A stretch of DNA of 46,354 nucleotides from Metalysinibacillus saudimassiliensis (lineage in GTDB: Bacteria; Bacillota; Bacilli; Bacillales_A; Planococcaceae): contig LN483080.1 in NCBI GenBank assembly GCA_000935965.1, positions 1 to 46,354 on the forward strand, read 5' to 3'. A model generated the notes under the pieces. That model had not been told where the DNA came from. It made no database searches and worked only from the letters and a program-made list of their open reading frames with translations. This document shows, one piece after another, positions 7,383-14,868 of this stretch; the first letter of the stretch is position 1; each line of letters opens with the position of its first letter. Both the position numbers and the translations under genes were made by a program.

Positions 7383-8204
7383 TTAATTTTCACCTAGTAA
7401 AATAATAAATTCTAACGTAATCGTTTGTATTTTATCGGCAATAAATTGTGCTTTTTGTACGCTGGCTACGTTTTGAGTAAGCGGCGTCATATCCACTAAC
7501 ATACGCATTAACTCAGCCGTTAGCTGTTGCTCATAACGTACTGTGATTTTTTTGGTGTGTGCAAATTGTTGCTCAAATAATTCAACAATAGTCGTGTTAG
7601 AGTAAGGTGACTTATCTGGAAAGAAAGCCTCACGTAACTCGTATAAATAATTTTCGCTTGGCACTACCTTAATCATGCGCCCGTCTGCACGTAAAATACG
7701 CTTAAACTCCTTATAGTTAGATGGGGATAAAATATTAACAATCGCATCTACACTACTTGTTATTAATGGGATATTAGCTAAATCTGCAACTTGCCATAGC
7801 ACGTTGTCATAGCTAGCTGCCATTTTAACGCCCTCCTTGGCAAGGTCAATACCAATACCTAGCGCACCTTCTGGTAATAGTTGTTGTAAATGCGTACCCT
7901 CACCGCAACCTAAATCTGCAATGACTTTAGCATCTGCTACTAGTTTAATTAGCTCTTGATGAAGCGGTGTATAAAAACCACTATCAATTATCATGCGACG
8001 CGCAGTAAATAATTCCTTGGTATATAAATTTTCGGTACGTTGCGGGGCTAAATTAACATAGCCTTGCTTTGTAAAATCAAACGTATGGCGATTAGCACAT
8101 ACCATGCTTGCTTCATTAACTTCCACCTGCTCATAGCAAAGCGGGCAACGTAATAAAGTTTGATGTTGCTGTGCAAAATGAATGCGCTGTTGTTTTCTAG
8201 TCAT
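7383..8204 (-). CDS. RlmA-like 23S rRNA (guanine-N1) methyltransferase
   Basis: The 273-residue protein has the two-part layout of RlmA enzymes, which methylate a helix-35 guanine in 23S rRNA. An N-terminal zinc finger (Cys20, Cys23, Cys36, His40, in CPLC and CANRH) leads into FDFTKQGYVNL, and the SAM-binding domain has motif I VIADLGCGEGTH (about residues 93-104). The start codon lies inside the last codons of the NUDIX gene (8-bp overlap), so the two were translationally coupled. The 155-bp insertion upstream now puts an early stop in that NUDIX frame and may reduce coupling. RlmA(I) and RlmA(II) cannot be told apart from sequence alone. Confidence 0.85.
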   Translation of the reverse strand: MTRKQQRIHFAQQHQTLLRCPLCYEQVEVNEASMVCANRHTFDFTKQGYVNLAPQRTENLYTKELFTARRMIIDSGFYTPLHQELIKLVADAKVIADLGCGEGTHLQQLLPEGALGIGIDLAKEGVKMAASYDNVLWQVADLANIPLITSSVDAIVNILSPSNYKEFKRILRADGRMIKVVPSENYLYELREAFFPDKSPYSNTTIVELFEQQFAHTKKITVRYEQQLTAELMRMLVDMTPLTQNVASVQKAQFIADKIQTITLEFIILLGEN

Positions 8205-8750
8205 GCTTAAACTCCTTTAAGGCATTTAGTGTTGTTACTGTCAGTGGCGTTGGTAATTGAGATAATGCAAAGAAGCCTACTTCACTAATTGCATGAGGCT
8301 CTCTATTTGTTACCGTACCTTTTATAATACACGCATTGAACTACCCCCACTTAACACCTAGCACTCGAACAGTCGGACAATCGAGATAGCAAGTAAGCTA
8401 CCTCTTGTCCGAAGGCGATTCATCTCCCACCTACTCACTGGGCTACGCCCTTCACGTTCCTTGAGGTGGGAGTATTCTCGCCTATTTTTGATAAAAGTGG
8501 GTGCCACAGAGTGGGTAGCTGGCGGTAAAATATGATTAGTTACACATAACAAACGTGTGAGGGTAATCGTTACACCTAATTCCTCTTTAATCTCACGTAC
8601 TGTGGCATCCTCAATTGTTTCCATTAGCTCTACCTTGCCCCCTGGCAAACTCCAATGCGCTGCCTCTGGCTCTTTTTTGCGGCGTACTAATAATAATTCA
8701 TTATGTTCATTTAAAATAAAAGCGTCTACGCCGACACCAATATGTTTCAT
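8197..8750 (-). pseudogene. NUDIX hydrolase gene interrupted by a 155-bp element
   Basis: The gene starts at ATG 8750 and shows a complete NUDIX box, GGKVELMETIEDATVREIKEELGV (split here: GGKVELMETIED and ATVREIKEELGV), that binds Mg and hydrolyses nucleoside diphosphates linked to another moiety. After THSVAPTFI the frame enters foreign DNA. Removing 8336-8490 restores a continuous frame that runs on as ACIIKGTVTNREPH and ends at TAG 8199-8197, giving a normal 132-residue protein. The remaining interrupted frame would stop at 8358 with about 43 unrelated residues. The gene overlaps alkD by 4 bp and rlmA by 8 bp, which shows it was once a working member of the operon. Confidence 0.92.
8336..8490 (-). 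mobile_element. 155-bp non-autonomous IS200/IS605-type element (PATE/MITE)
   Basis: Its borders are fixed by the restored NUDIX frame: on the minus strand it follows TTTTAT, begins CAAAAATAGGCG, and ends GTAGTTCAA. There is no target duplication, as expected for single-strand IS200/IS605 transposition next to a TTTAT-like site. Inside are two long imperfect hairpins: CTCCCACCT with AGGTGGGAG, and CGGACAA..TAGC with GCTA..TTGTCCG. The last ~25 bases (AGGTGTTAAGTGG, GGTAGTTCAA) match the end of the TnpB remnant at 12091, so that family is its parent. It also shares GGGAGATGAAT with the left-end hairpin at 27302. No transposase gene is present. Confidence 0.88.
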
Positions 8751-9406
8751 GCTTTACTCCTCCGTAGCGCACGTACCTCAGCCTTTTGTTGCTTAGTAGG
8801 TCGCGTCGAATCAATAATCTTTTGAATGGTCATACGATGCGTTTGATCATCAAGTGAATGTTGCTGTAAATAGCGATACGTTAGCACTGGCTGTTTTACA
8901 TAGCACATAGACACTGCCCACGCAACTGCCATCCGCACATAGTAATGCTCATTAGTAATTGCGTCATAATGTCTAAACAGTTGTTCCATATAAGGCTCCT
9001 CAATAAAATACATTAAGCTCATTACTACCGCAAAACGAATAGCATATGGTTGATCAGAACAAAAATATGGCTGTAAAAATCGCCACATTTCTTCACGATG
9101 CGCCTTTGTACTTTTTAAACTTGTACAAAAGCTATCGCAAAGCGACCAATTTGTAATATACGGAACAAACGCCGCAATGCGCTGTTCATCATAAGGTAAA
9201 TAACCAATCACAAAGCCTTGCAACATCGTCTCTTCAAAACAGGTTGGCTGGGCTTGCAAATACGCTGGCTGCCGCTTTGCGATATTTTTAGCTAATGCAC
9301 GTAACTTTGGCACACGCACGCCTAAAATATCCGTGACACCAGGCAATAATTTAGCAGCGAATGCTTGATACGACGGTTCTGCTAAAGCTTCGAGTTTCTC
9401 TCTCAT
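8747..9406 (-). CDS. AlkD-like DNA alkylation repair protein (HEAT-repeat glycosylase family)
   Basis: The 219-residue protein belongs to the DNA alkylation repair (AlkD) family, helical-repeat glycosylases that remove N3- and N7-alkylpurines. Family marks are LGVRVPKLRALAK (about residues 28-40), FIGYLPYDE-like helix 2 (VIGYLPYDE), and the TNWSLCDSFC segment with its Trp and Asp. The carboxy end is basic and helical. It overlaps ogt by 4 bp upstream and the NUDIX gene by 4 bp downstream. Together with Ogt it makes this a base-alkylation repair operon. Catalytic competence is likely but not proven by sequence. Confidence 0.85.
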   Translation of the reverse strand: MREKLEALAEPSYQAFAAKLLPGVTDILGVRVPKLRALAKNIAKRQPAYLQAQPTCFEETMLQGFVIGYLPYDEQRIAAFVPYITNWSLCDSFCTSLKSTKAHREEMWRFLQPYFCSDQPYAIRFAVVMSLMYFIEEPYMEQLFRHYDAITNEHYYVRMAVAWAVSMCYVKQPVLTYRYLQQHSLDDQTHRMTIQKIIDSTRPTKQQKAEVRALRRSKA

Positions 9407-9867
9407 AACTTTTTCTCAAGGTTTAGCAAGTGCTCTTTTAATGGCAACCCTGCACCGTAGCCAACCAACTTACCATTAGCACCAATTACACGATGGCATG
9501 GAATCATAATTAAAATCGGATTTTTATTATTAGCATTGCCCACTGCTCGTGAAGCGTTGGCATTACCAATTAGCTCAGCTACTTGCTTATAGTTTTTAGT
9601 CTGCCCATAAGGAATGACCTGTAGTGCTTGCCATACACGCTGTTGAAAATCTGTGCCTTGCGGTGCAAGTGGTGTTGTAAATGTCTGAAGCTCTCCCGCC
9701 AAATAAGCTGTCAACTCACGAATCGCTTGTTGCATAACATCATTTTCACCTTGCGCGATACTCTCCTTAGGTTTGCCTATATACAATGCTGTTACTGCTT
9801 GTGGTGTTGCCTCAATGGTTACCTCGCCAATTATCGTGTTATACGTTTTTTGCAGCACAGCGCTCAC
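9403..9867 (-). CDS. ogt: Methylated-DNA-protein-cysteine methyltransferase (Ogt)
   Basis: The 154-residue suicide enzyme takes the methyl group of O6-methylguanine onto its own cysteine. The active site IPCHRVIG is present with the acceptor Cys124, preceded by the helix-turn-helix region GQTKNYKQVAELIG and the arginine finger in NASRAVG. The C-terminal LVGYGAGLPLKEHLLNLE is typical. It overlaps the acetyltransferase gene upstream by 29 bp and alkD downstream by 4 bp. There is no Ada-type regulatory domain, so inducibility by methylation is not predicted from this protein. Confidence 0.93.
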   Translation of the reverse strand: MSAVLQKTYNTIIGEVTIEATPQAVTALYIGKPKESIAQGENDVMQQAIRELTAYLAGELQTFTTPLAPQGTDFQQRVWQALQVIPYGQTKNYKQVAELIGNANASRAVGNANNKNPILIMIPCHRVIGANGKLVGYGAGLPLKEHLLNLEKKL

Positions 9868-10426
9868 CTAGCTTTACTTTGACTTGTGGCCACTCCTCTT
9901 CAATTACACTGTAAATTGCTGTATCACGATTTTTGCCATCTTTACGAATACGATGATTACGTAGCACGCCTTCCTTTGTTGCACCAATCGCTTCAATTGC
10001 TTTACATGAGGTAATATTTTCAGCATCTGTTTTAATGGTTACACGGCGCAATCCCCATTGCTCAAAAGCATAACCAAGTAATAAATATTTAGCATTACAA
10101 TTAATTGCTGTGCCCCATGCTGAAGGTGTCAGCCAAGTAAAACCAATCTCTGCTGTTTTGTTTTTTGCGTCAATATCCATAAATTTTGTTGCGCCTACAA
10201 TTTTATCTGTTGTCGCATCAATAATAACCATCGGAAATTCCGCTTGATTAGCCACAGCCTCATTAATATAAACTTCAATCGCCTCTAATGAACGCGGTGT
10301 TATTGATAAATATGTCCAAATGCGATCATCCTGACCAATTTCCCATAATGTCTCAGCATCCTCTTTTACCATTTGACGTAAACGTACTACATTATTTTCT
10401 AAAGCTGTTGTCAAAGTCATCCCCAC
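9839..10426 (-). CDS. RimJ/RimL-family GNAT acetyltransferase
   Basis: This 195-residue protein is the first gene of the alkylation-repair operon. It has the GNAT subgroup layout of RimJ/RimL enzymes: NNVVRLRQMVKEDAETLW at the N-terminus, IGFTWLTPSAWGTAINCNAKYLLLGYAFE for the CoA-binding region, and RVTIKTDAENITSCKAIEAIGATKEGVLRNHR for the last strands. Substrates of the subgroup include ribosomal protein N-termini and small amines, so none is assigned. A TATAAT-like -10 lies at 10445-10440 on the minus strand and the ribosome binding site is GAAGGTGGGG. Its link to DNA repair is positional only. Confidence 0.82.
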   Translation of the reverse strand: MGMTLTTALENNVVRLRQMVKEDAETLWEIGQDDRIWTYLSITPRSLEAIEVYINEAVANQAEFPMVIIDATTDKIVGATKFMDIDAKNKTAEIGFTWLTPSAWGTAINCNAKYLLLGYAFEQWGLRRVTIKTDAENITSCKAIEAIGATKEGVLRNHRIRKDGKNRDTAIYSVIEEEWPQVKVKLGERCAAKNV

Positions 10427-10464
10427 CTTCTTTTTTTCTATTATACCTAATGAAATTTATATAG

Positions 10465-10526
10465 TTGACTTTTTTATCGTTATCCCTCATAGTCTATATA
10501 ACAATAATTATACCCCTATAGGTATA
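10465..10526 (+). promoter_or_regulatory. Promoter and CsoR/CstR-like palindromic operator
   Basis: TTGACT (10465-10470) and CATAGT (10488-10493) stand 17 nt apart. Just downstream, TATACCCCTATAGGTATA (10509-10526) is a palindrome with C- and G-rich cores. It resembles sites of CsoR-family repressors (copper or persulfide sensors), whose consensus has TACCC and GGGTA half-sites. No CsoR-type gene is in this window, so the regulator would be encoded elsewhere. Confidence 0.55.
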
Positions 10527-10544
10527 AAACTGGAGGTTTATTCA

Positions 10545-10979
10545 TTGTCACAACAAATTCCTAATAGTATTCCTAAACCATTAGTAACAACTAACCAAGT
10601 ATTTATTGTTGTCACTTCACTGCTTGGTGTCTTTGTGAATACTAATATCTTATTTATCCCTTTTATTTTAGGGTTGTTTACTGTCATCACTAAAGTTAAT
10701 CCTGTCGTTATGTTAGGTAAGCCGTTTTTACGCAAGCCATTACACACTTATCACCCAGAAGATAAAGACCAACAAATCTTTAACCAATGGATTGCAACTA
10801 TCTCATTAGGACTTGCTTTATTATTCTTCTATTTAGGTTGGAATGTTGCAGGCTATATTTTTGCAGGTATGGTTATTGCCGCTTCAGGTATTGCGTTAAC
10901 AGGCTTCTGTATTGGTTGCTGGATTCGTTTCCAATATCAAATGTGGAAACACCGCCGAAAAATGGCGAAAAATGCGTAA
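10545..10979 (+). CDS. DUF4395 membrane protein
   Basis: The 144-residue protein starts at TTG 10545, chosen because TGGAGG lies 7-9 nt upstream. It has four hydrophobic segments (about residues 18-35, 38-55, 84-100 and 103-125) and the DUF4395 signature: NPVVMLGKPFLRK near the middle and ALTGFCIGCWIRFQYQMW near the end, with two conserved cysteines. The function is not established, but members often sit beside sulfur-handling genes. It precedes a BASS/ACR3-like transporter behind a CsoR/CstR-like operator, so a role in reactive sulfur or metal stress is inferred. Confidence 0.78.
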   Translation: MSQQIPNSIPKPLVTTNQVFIVVTSLLGVFVNTNILFIPFILGLFTVITKVNPVVMLGKPFLRKPLHTYHPEDKDQQIFNQWIATISLGLALLFFYLGWNVAGYIFAGMVIAASGIALTGFCIGCWIRFQYQMWKHRRKMAKNA

Positions 10980-10983
10980 CATC

Positions 10984-11010
10984 TTGCCGACAGCTTTTGT
11001 CGGCAATTTT
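10984..11010 (+). terminator. Hairpin between DUF4395 and transporter genes
   Basis: TTGCCGACA and TGTCGGCAA form a perfect 9-bp stem with a 5-nt loop, followed by only four T residues. It could act as a weak terminator or as an mRNA-stabilising element that sets the ratio of the two genes. Confidence 0.65.
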
Positions 11011-11030
11011 ACTTAAAGGAGGAAATTCAG

Positions 11031-12032
11031 TTGAGCTTAGCGCAGAAAATTTATCGCTTTCCACAAAAATATATGCTAGTGAGTGTGCCACTCATTTTAG
11101 TATTAGGCTTTCTTATTGGTAATGTTGTAGATACTTCTTTTTTACAACCTACCTTATTAGTTGGTACGATTATTATGATTTATGCCACAATGGTTGGCTT
11201 TAACTTTAAGCAGCTTGCCTCTACACAAGGGTCACGCGTATTGGTTTATTCTGTTGTGATTAACTTTGTTATCATCCCGTTAATTGCCTATGGCCTTGGC
11301 ATGATTTTTTTACAAGATTATCCGTTAATGTTTGCAGGGCTTGCACTGTCAGCTTTACTTCCTACAAGTGGGATGACCATTTCATGGACGATGCTACAAA
11401 AAGGGAATGTGGGTGTAGCTGTTAAACTAACGATTTTCGGTCTACTCATCGGCTCAATCGTGACACCATGGTACTTACTAATGATGGTCGGTCAGTATAT
11501 CGAAATTAATGTATGGCAAACAATGCAAACGATTTTAATTGTTGTTTTCCTACCAATGCTACTTGGCCACTTAACATTTAAGGCTATTTTACGCAAACAC
11601 TCACTTGAGCACTTCAAAAAAAATATTAAACCAAAATTTGGCCCTCTGAGTATTTGGGCAATGTTATATGTTGTTTTTGTAAGTATGAGCATGCGTGCCT
11701 CAATGATTGTGCAAAACCTTGAGCTTATTGCAATTGCCATCGTAGTATTGCTATTATTTTATGCTATCAACTTTACACTCAGTACCGTTGTTGCTACCAA
11801 ATTTTTTAACCGTGCTGACGGGATTGCACTTGTTAACGGTACAGTGCTACGTAATCTATCGCTAGCGATTGGTATTGCAGCTACATCTTTTGGAGCCGAA
11901 GCGGCACTAATTGTAACGCTTGCCTTTATCGTACAACAACAATTTATCGCAAACTATGCCCAAATCGCTAAAAAGCGTTGGTTTAAAGAAAGCGACGCTA
12001 CACCACCTACTATGAAGCCCGCGCTAAAATAA
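11031..12032 (+). CDS. BASS/ACR3-superfamily transporter
   Basis: The 333-residue protein has nine to ten hydrophobic helices and belongs to the bile acid:sodium symporter/arsenical-resistance-3 superfamily. Visible features are PLILVLGFLIGN in the first helix, GLALSALLPTSGMTISWT in the fourth (the conserved Pro and small-residue crossover), and GTVLRNLSLAIGIAATSFG near residue 280. TTG 11031 is the start, with a strong AAAGGAGG 8 nt upstream. It lies downstream of the DUF4395 gene under the same operator. The substrate is uncertain: arsenite, organic anions and sulfur oxyanions are all possible. The tail (DATPPTMKPALK) is soluble. Confidence 0.8.
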   Translation: MSLAQKIYRFPQKYMLVSVPLILVLGFLIGNVVDTSFLQPTLLVGTIIMIYATMVGFNFKQLASTQGSRVLVYSVVINFVIIPLIAYGLGMIFLQDYPLMFAGLALSALLPTSGMTISWTMLQKGNVGVAVKLTIFGLLIGSIVTPWYLLMMVGQYIEINVWQTMQTILIVVFLPMLLGHLTFKAILRKHSLEHFKKNIKPKFGPLSIWAMLYVVFVSMSMRASMIVQNLELIAIAIVVLLLFYAINFTLSTVVATKFFNRADGIALVNGTVLRNLSLAIGIAATSFGAEAALIVTLAFIVQQQFIANYAQIAKKRWFKESDATPPTMKPALK

Positions 12033-12090
12033 ATGGTAATTGCAACGTAAAGTTCATATCATGTTCATTTTAGTAATTTATAGTAAAACT

Positions 12091-12281
12091 TTGAACTACC
12101 TCCACTTAACACCTTACGGGTTGTTTGAAGTGGGGGATTCCTACGAACGCCGTTCTATCGAACAGATATTTAGTAGGCTAACCCCGTAGCCCCTACGGTT
12201 AGAAGTCTTATCGCTTCATTTTTAATATTTTGTCCTGCGTTAATATCTCTATCGTGATGGATTCCACAAGATGGGCAATCC
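12091..12281 (-). pseudogene. 3' remnant of an IS200/IS605 tnpB with its right end
   Basis: Only the last ~37 codons of a TnpB remain ([18 protein letters not shown] and onward), carrying the second half of the zinc finger and the third RuvC aspartate in HDRD. Behind the stop at 12170 comes a structured right end with GAACGGCGTTC and a CCCCCACTT/AAGTGGAGG stem, ending GTAGTTCAA at 12091. That end matches the 155-bp element in the NUDIX gene. The left side joins IS1182 DNA at 12282. The remaining RNA scaffold could in principle still be transcribed. Confidence 0.85.
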
Positions 12282-12628
12282 CATTGTCGAAGTAATTCCT
12301 TCATATCTTTATGTACACGGAAGCGATTGATCGTACGGTAACTTGGTTCATATCCTTGCGCCAACCACATCATACGCAGGCTATCTTTGAGTAAAGCTTC
12401 AATTTTGCGTCCTGAAAAAACGGACTGCGTGTACGCACAAAGGATAATTTTCAGCATCATACGAGGATGGTAAGCCGGACAGCCCTCATTTCGAAGAAAT
12501 GGTGTGAATGCTTCGTGTGGGATACTCTCCACTAAGTTGTGGACGTGGAAAGCAATATCGTTAGCTTGTAATTTCATTTCAATATCTAGAGGCAAAATCA
12601 GTTGATTCATGGTATAATTTTTAAACAT
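12170..12628 (-). pseudogene. Chimeric ORF: IS1182 transposase N-terminus fused to TnpB C-terminus
   Basis: An open frame of 152 codons from ATG 12628 starts as the IS1182 transposase (identical to the copy at 1-431 up to KELLRQ) and continues in frame as the TnpB tail WDCPSCG. The fusion lacks all three DDE residues and the first two RuvC residues, so neither enzyme could work. It is the product of a deletion or of one element inserting into the other, not a gene with a new function. The N-terminal DNA-binding part could in principle act as an inhibitor of the full transposase. Confidence 0.85.
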
Positions 12629-12783
12629 AAGAACACTTCTTTCTGTTGGATTTTGTTTTGGTGACTTTATTTTAACAGAAGGTGTTCTTTTTTTACCCAC
12701 AAAAATCAAAGCCCTTGAACTTTTACATGACGTAAAAGTTCAAGGGCTTTTCATTTATAAGATGGGTTTTGTCCCAGCCTCTT
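12282..12783 (-). mobile_element. Truncated IS1182 copy, identical to bases 85-586
   Basis: The 502-bp segment has the same terminal GTCCCAGCCTCTT, the same 37-bp hairpin and the same transposase start as the copy at the left edge, with a constant offset of 12197 and no indel seen. Its inner end is cut at 12282, where a TnpB remnant begins. The outer end is 17 bp from the stop of the M20 hydrolase gene, whose transcript is probably ended by the IS hairpin (12711-12747). Confidence 0.9.
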
Positions 12784-12800
12784 TTGTTTATGCCGCCGTT

Positions 12801-13985
12801 TTATTTATTGCTTTTAGCTAAAGTAAAGTCACGCTTTGCTTGTGCTAAAAGCTCGCTGTCTGTTAATAAACGGTAGCCCGTTGTTGCCAAGGCCTTAGCA
12901 CCAATGAGTAAGGCATCGTCACCTTTTGCTGAAGCCGCTGCTTCTCTAAACTCATCTGTATGTGCAATTAAATCTTCATCGCCAATTTTAATATAAGGGT
13001 GAGCAGTAGGTACTTCATAACTAATATTGCCTGCATCTGTTGAGCCAAGCCCTGTTTTTGTAGTGTATACCTTCTCACCTAAGTCACTTAACTCCTCTGC
13101 TAAAATGCTATCAAGCGTTGCGTTAAGTACTAAATCTTTGACCTCATTTTGGAAGCGCTCAATCTTAACTGTTGCGCCTGTTGCAAGTGCTGCACCTTGT
13201 GCAATTGCACGCACTTTGGCCGTTACCTCCTCCGTCTTCGCCCAAGTTGAAGCACGAAGGTAAAAGCGAGCCGAAGCATAAGCTGGGATAATGTTCGGCG
13301 CTTCGCCTCCATTTGTAATAATACCGTGGATGCGTACGTCACTTGGTAGTTGCTGACGCAGTGCATTGATGCCTGTAAATAATTGAATGACCGCATCTAG
13401 TGCATTAATGCCGTGTTCTGGTGCGGCTGCCGCATGCGCTGCTTGTCCATAAAAATGAAAATCTAACGGATTAACTGCCAATGATTCGCCTGTTGTTGCC
13501 GTACGACCTGAGGGGTGAATCATTAATGCCACATCAATATCTTTTAAATAACCATGACGTACAAAGCTTCCTTTGGCACTCCCATTAGGGCCACCCTCCT
13601 CAGCAGGTGTACCAAGTACCACAACCTTGCCACCTACACGCTTTGTTTGTTCTGCTAGTGCGATAGCTGCTGCTACGCTCGTTGTACCAATAATATTATG
13701 TCCGCAAGCATGACCTAAGACGGGCAACGCATCATACTCAGCTAAGTAAGCAATCGTCGCTCCCTCCTTACCACTATCAAAGCTCGCATAAAAGGCTGTT
13801 TCGTGCCCTGCTACATTGCTTTCTACTGTAAAGCCTGCCTCTGTTAATAACTTAGCTAGAGCTGCGCTAGCAAAATATTCTTCGTTCCCAATTTCAGGTT
13901 TAGCATGAATCGCATGACTAGTTGTTAGCCATTTTTCACGACTTTCTTCTATTATATTGTCAATCGTTTGTAAAGTTGTCGGCAT
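12801..13985 (-). CDS. M20D-family amidohydrolase (AbgB-like), methionine-operon member
   Basis: The 394-residue metallopeptidase-like protein carries EYDALPVLGHACGHNIIG (metal ligands Cys and His, about residues 83-100), AEEGGPNGSAKG (Glu pair), IHPSG and the final TDEF block, as in AbgB and N-acyl-amino-acid deacylases. An inserted dimerisation domain spans about residues 185-300. Its ATG lies 1 nt after the metQ stop and its ribosome binding site GGGAGG is inside metQ, so it is co-transcribed with metNIQ. Given that context, an N-acylated or otherwise blocked methionine-type compound imported by MetNIQ is a reasonable substrate guess. Confidence 0.85.
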   Translation of the reverse strand: MPTTLQTIDNIIEESREKWLTTSHAIHAKPEIGNEEYFASAALAKLLTEAGFTVESNVAGHETAFYASFDSGKEGATIAYLAEYDALPVLGHACGHNIIGTTSVAAAIALAEQTKRVGGKVVVLGTPAEEGGPNGSAKGSFVRHGYLKDIDVALMIHPSGRTATTGESLAVNPLDFHFYGQAAHAAAAPEHGINALDAVIQLFTGINALRQQLPSDVRIHGIITNGGEAPNIIPAYASARFYLRASTWAKTEEVTAKVRAIAQGAALATGATVKIERFQNEVKDLVLNATLDSILAEELSDLGEKVYTTKTGLGSTDAGNISYEVPTAHPYIKIGDEDLIAHTDEFREAAASAKGDDALLIGAKALATTGYRLLTDSELLAQAKRDFTLAKSNK

Positions 13986-13986
13986 A

Positions 13987-14853
13987 TCAATTACCTCCCT
14001 GTAAGTCTGTTAAAATTTTCGCTAGTTCTTGTGGTGTACGGTCAATGACAATCGCGCCTCCACCAAGCTCTTTATTTGCTGCTTCGATTACTTTTGGATC
14101 ATGATAAAGTGCTACAATTCGATTTAACACTTCATTATCTTTATTAGCCTCACGCGCTGCAAAAACATTAATGTAAGGATCTGCACTATCGCCGTCCTCA
14201 ATATAAATTGGGTCATCTAATGGATGGAAGCCCGCTTGAACTGCTACACCATTATTAATAAGTGATACTGCTACATCCTCTAGTACACGTGGTGTTTGTT
14301 GGGCAACCATCGGTAAAATCTCAAGGTTTTTTGGATTTTCTTTAATATGTGTAGTGTCGCCAAATAATCCTGCGCTAGCATCTAATGTAAGTAAACCTGC
14401 TGCCTCTAATAGACGTAAGGCACGCCCCTGATTTGATGGGTCATCCGGAATAGCGATTTTATCACCATCTTTGATTTCTGAAATATCAGTAATTTTAGTC
14501 GAATAAATACCAAGTGGCGCAATAAATGTTGAGCCAATTGGTGTTAAATTTGTTTTGTGCTCTTGTTCAAATTGGCTTAGGAAAGCAATATGTTGGAAGG
14601 AATTTAAATCTACATCGCCATCTGCTAATGCTTTGTTAGGTAATGTATAATCCGAAAACTCTTTTAGCTCTACATCAATGCCTTCTTCTTTAGCTAGGCT
14701 CTTTAATACTTCCCACTGTTCACCGTCTGTACCTGTTACGCCAATTACAACCTTTTTGTCATCCTCCGCTTTTGGTGCGGCATCCCCTTTATTACATGCG
14801 GCAAGCACTAAAGCCACTGCCGCTATTACTACTACTAATAGTTGTTTTTTCAT
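13987..14853 (-). CDS. metQ: Methionine ABC transporter lipoprotein MetQ
   Basis: The 288-residue protein has a lipoprotein signal (MKKQLLVVVIAAVALVLAAC, lipobox LAAC with Cys20) and the NlpA/MetQ fold: VIGVTGTDGEQWEVLK, LPNKALADGDVDLNSFQHIAFL, IPDDPSNQGRALRLLE. It binds methionine outside the cell and delivers it to MetI. It follows metI after 15 nt and is followed by an M20 hydrolase gene. Expression is under the SAM-I riboswitch at 16573-16751. Confidence 0.93.
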   Translation of the reverse strand: MKKQLLVVVIAAVALVLAACNKGDAAPKAEDDKKVVIGVTGTDGEQWEVLKSLAKEEGIDVELKEFSDYTLPNKALADGDVDLNSFQHIAFLSQFEQEHKTNLTPIGSTFIAPLGIYSTKITDISEIKDGDKIAIPDDPSNQGRALRLLEAAGLLTLDASAGLFGDTTHIKENPKNLEILPMVAQQTPRVLEDVAVSLINNGVAVQAGFHPLDDPIYIEDGDSADPYINVFAAREANKDNEVLNRIVALYHDPKVIEAANKELGGGAIVIDRTPQELAKILTDLQGGN

Positions 14854-14868
14854 TGTTATCTTCTCCTT

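Noticed and set aside
8358..8750. Intact 130-residue NUDIX protein
   Set aside because: Its last ~43 residues are a translation of the inserted element. The true C-terminus lies beyond it at 8335-8197.
12170..12709. A functional 179-residue transposase or a novel fusion enzyme
   Set aside because: Both source enzymes lack their catalytic residues here, and the first 27 codons read through the IS end. It is a scar.
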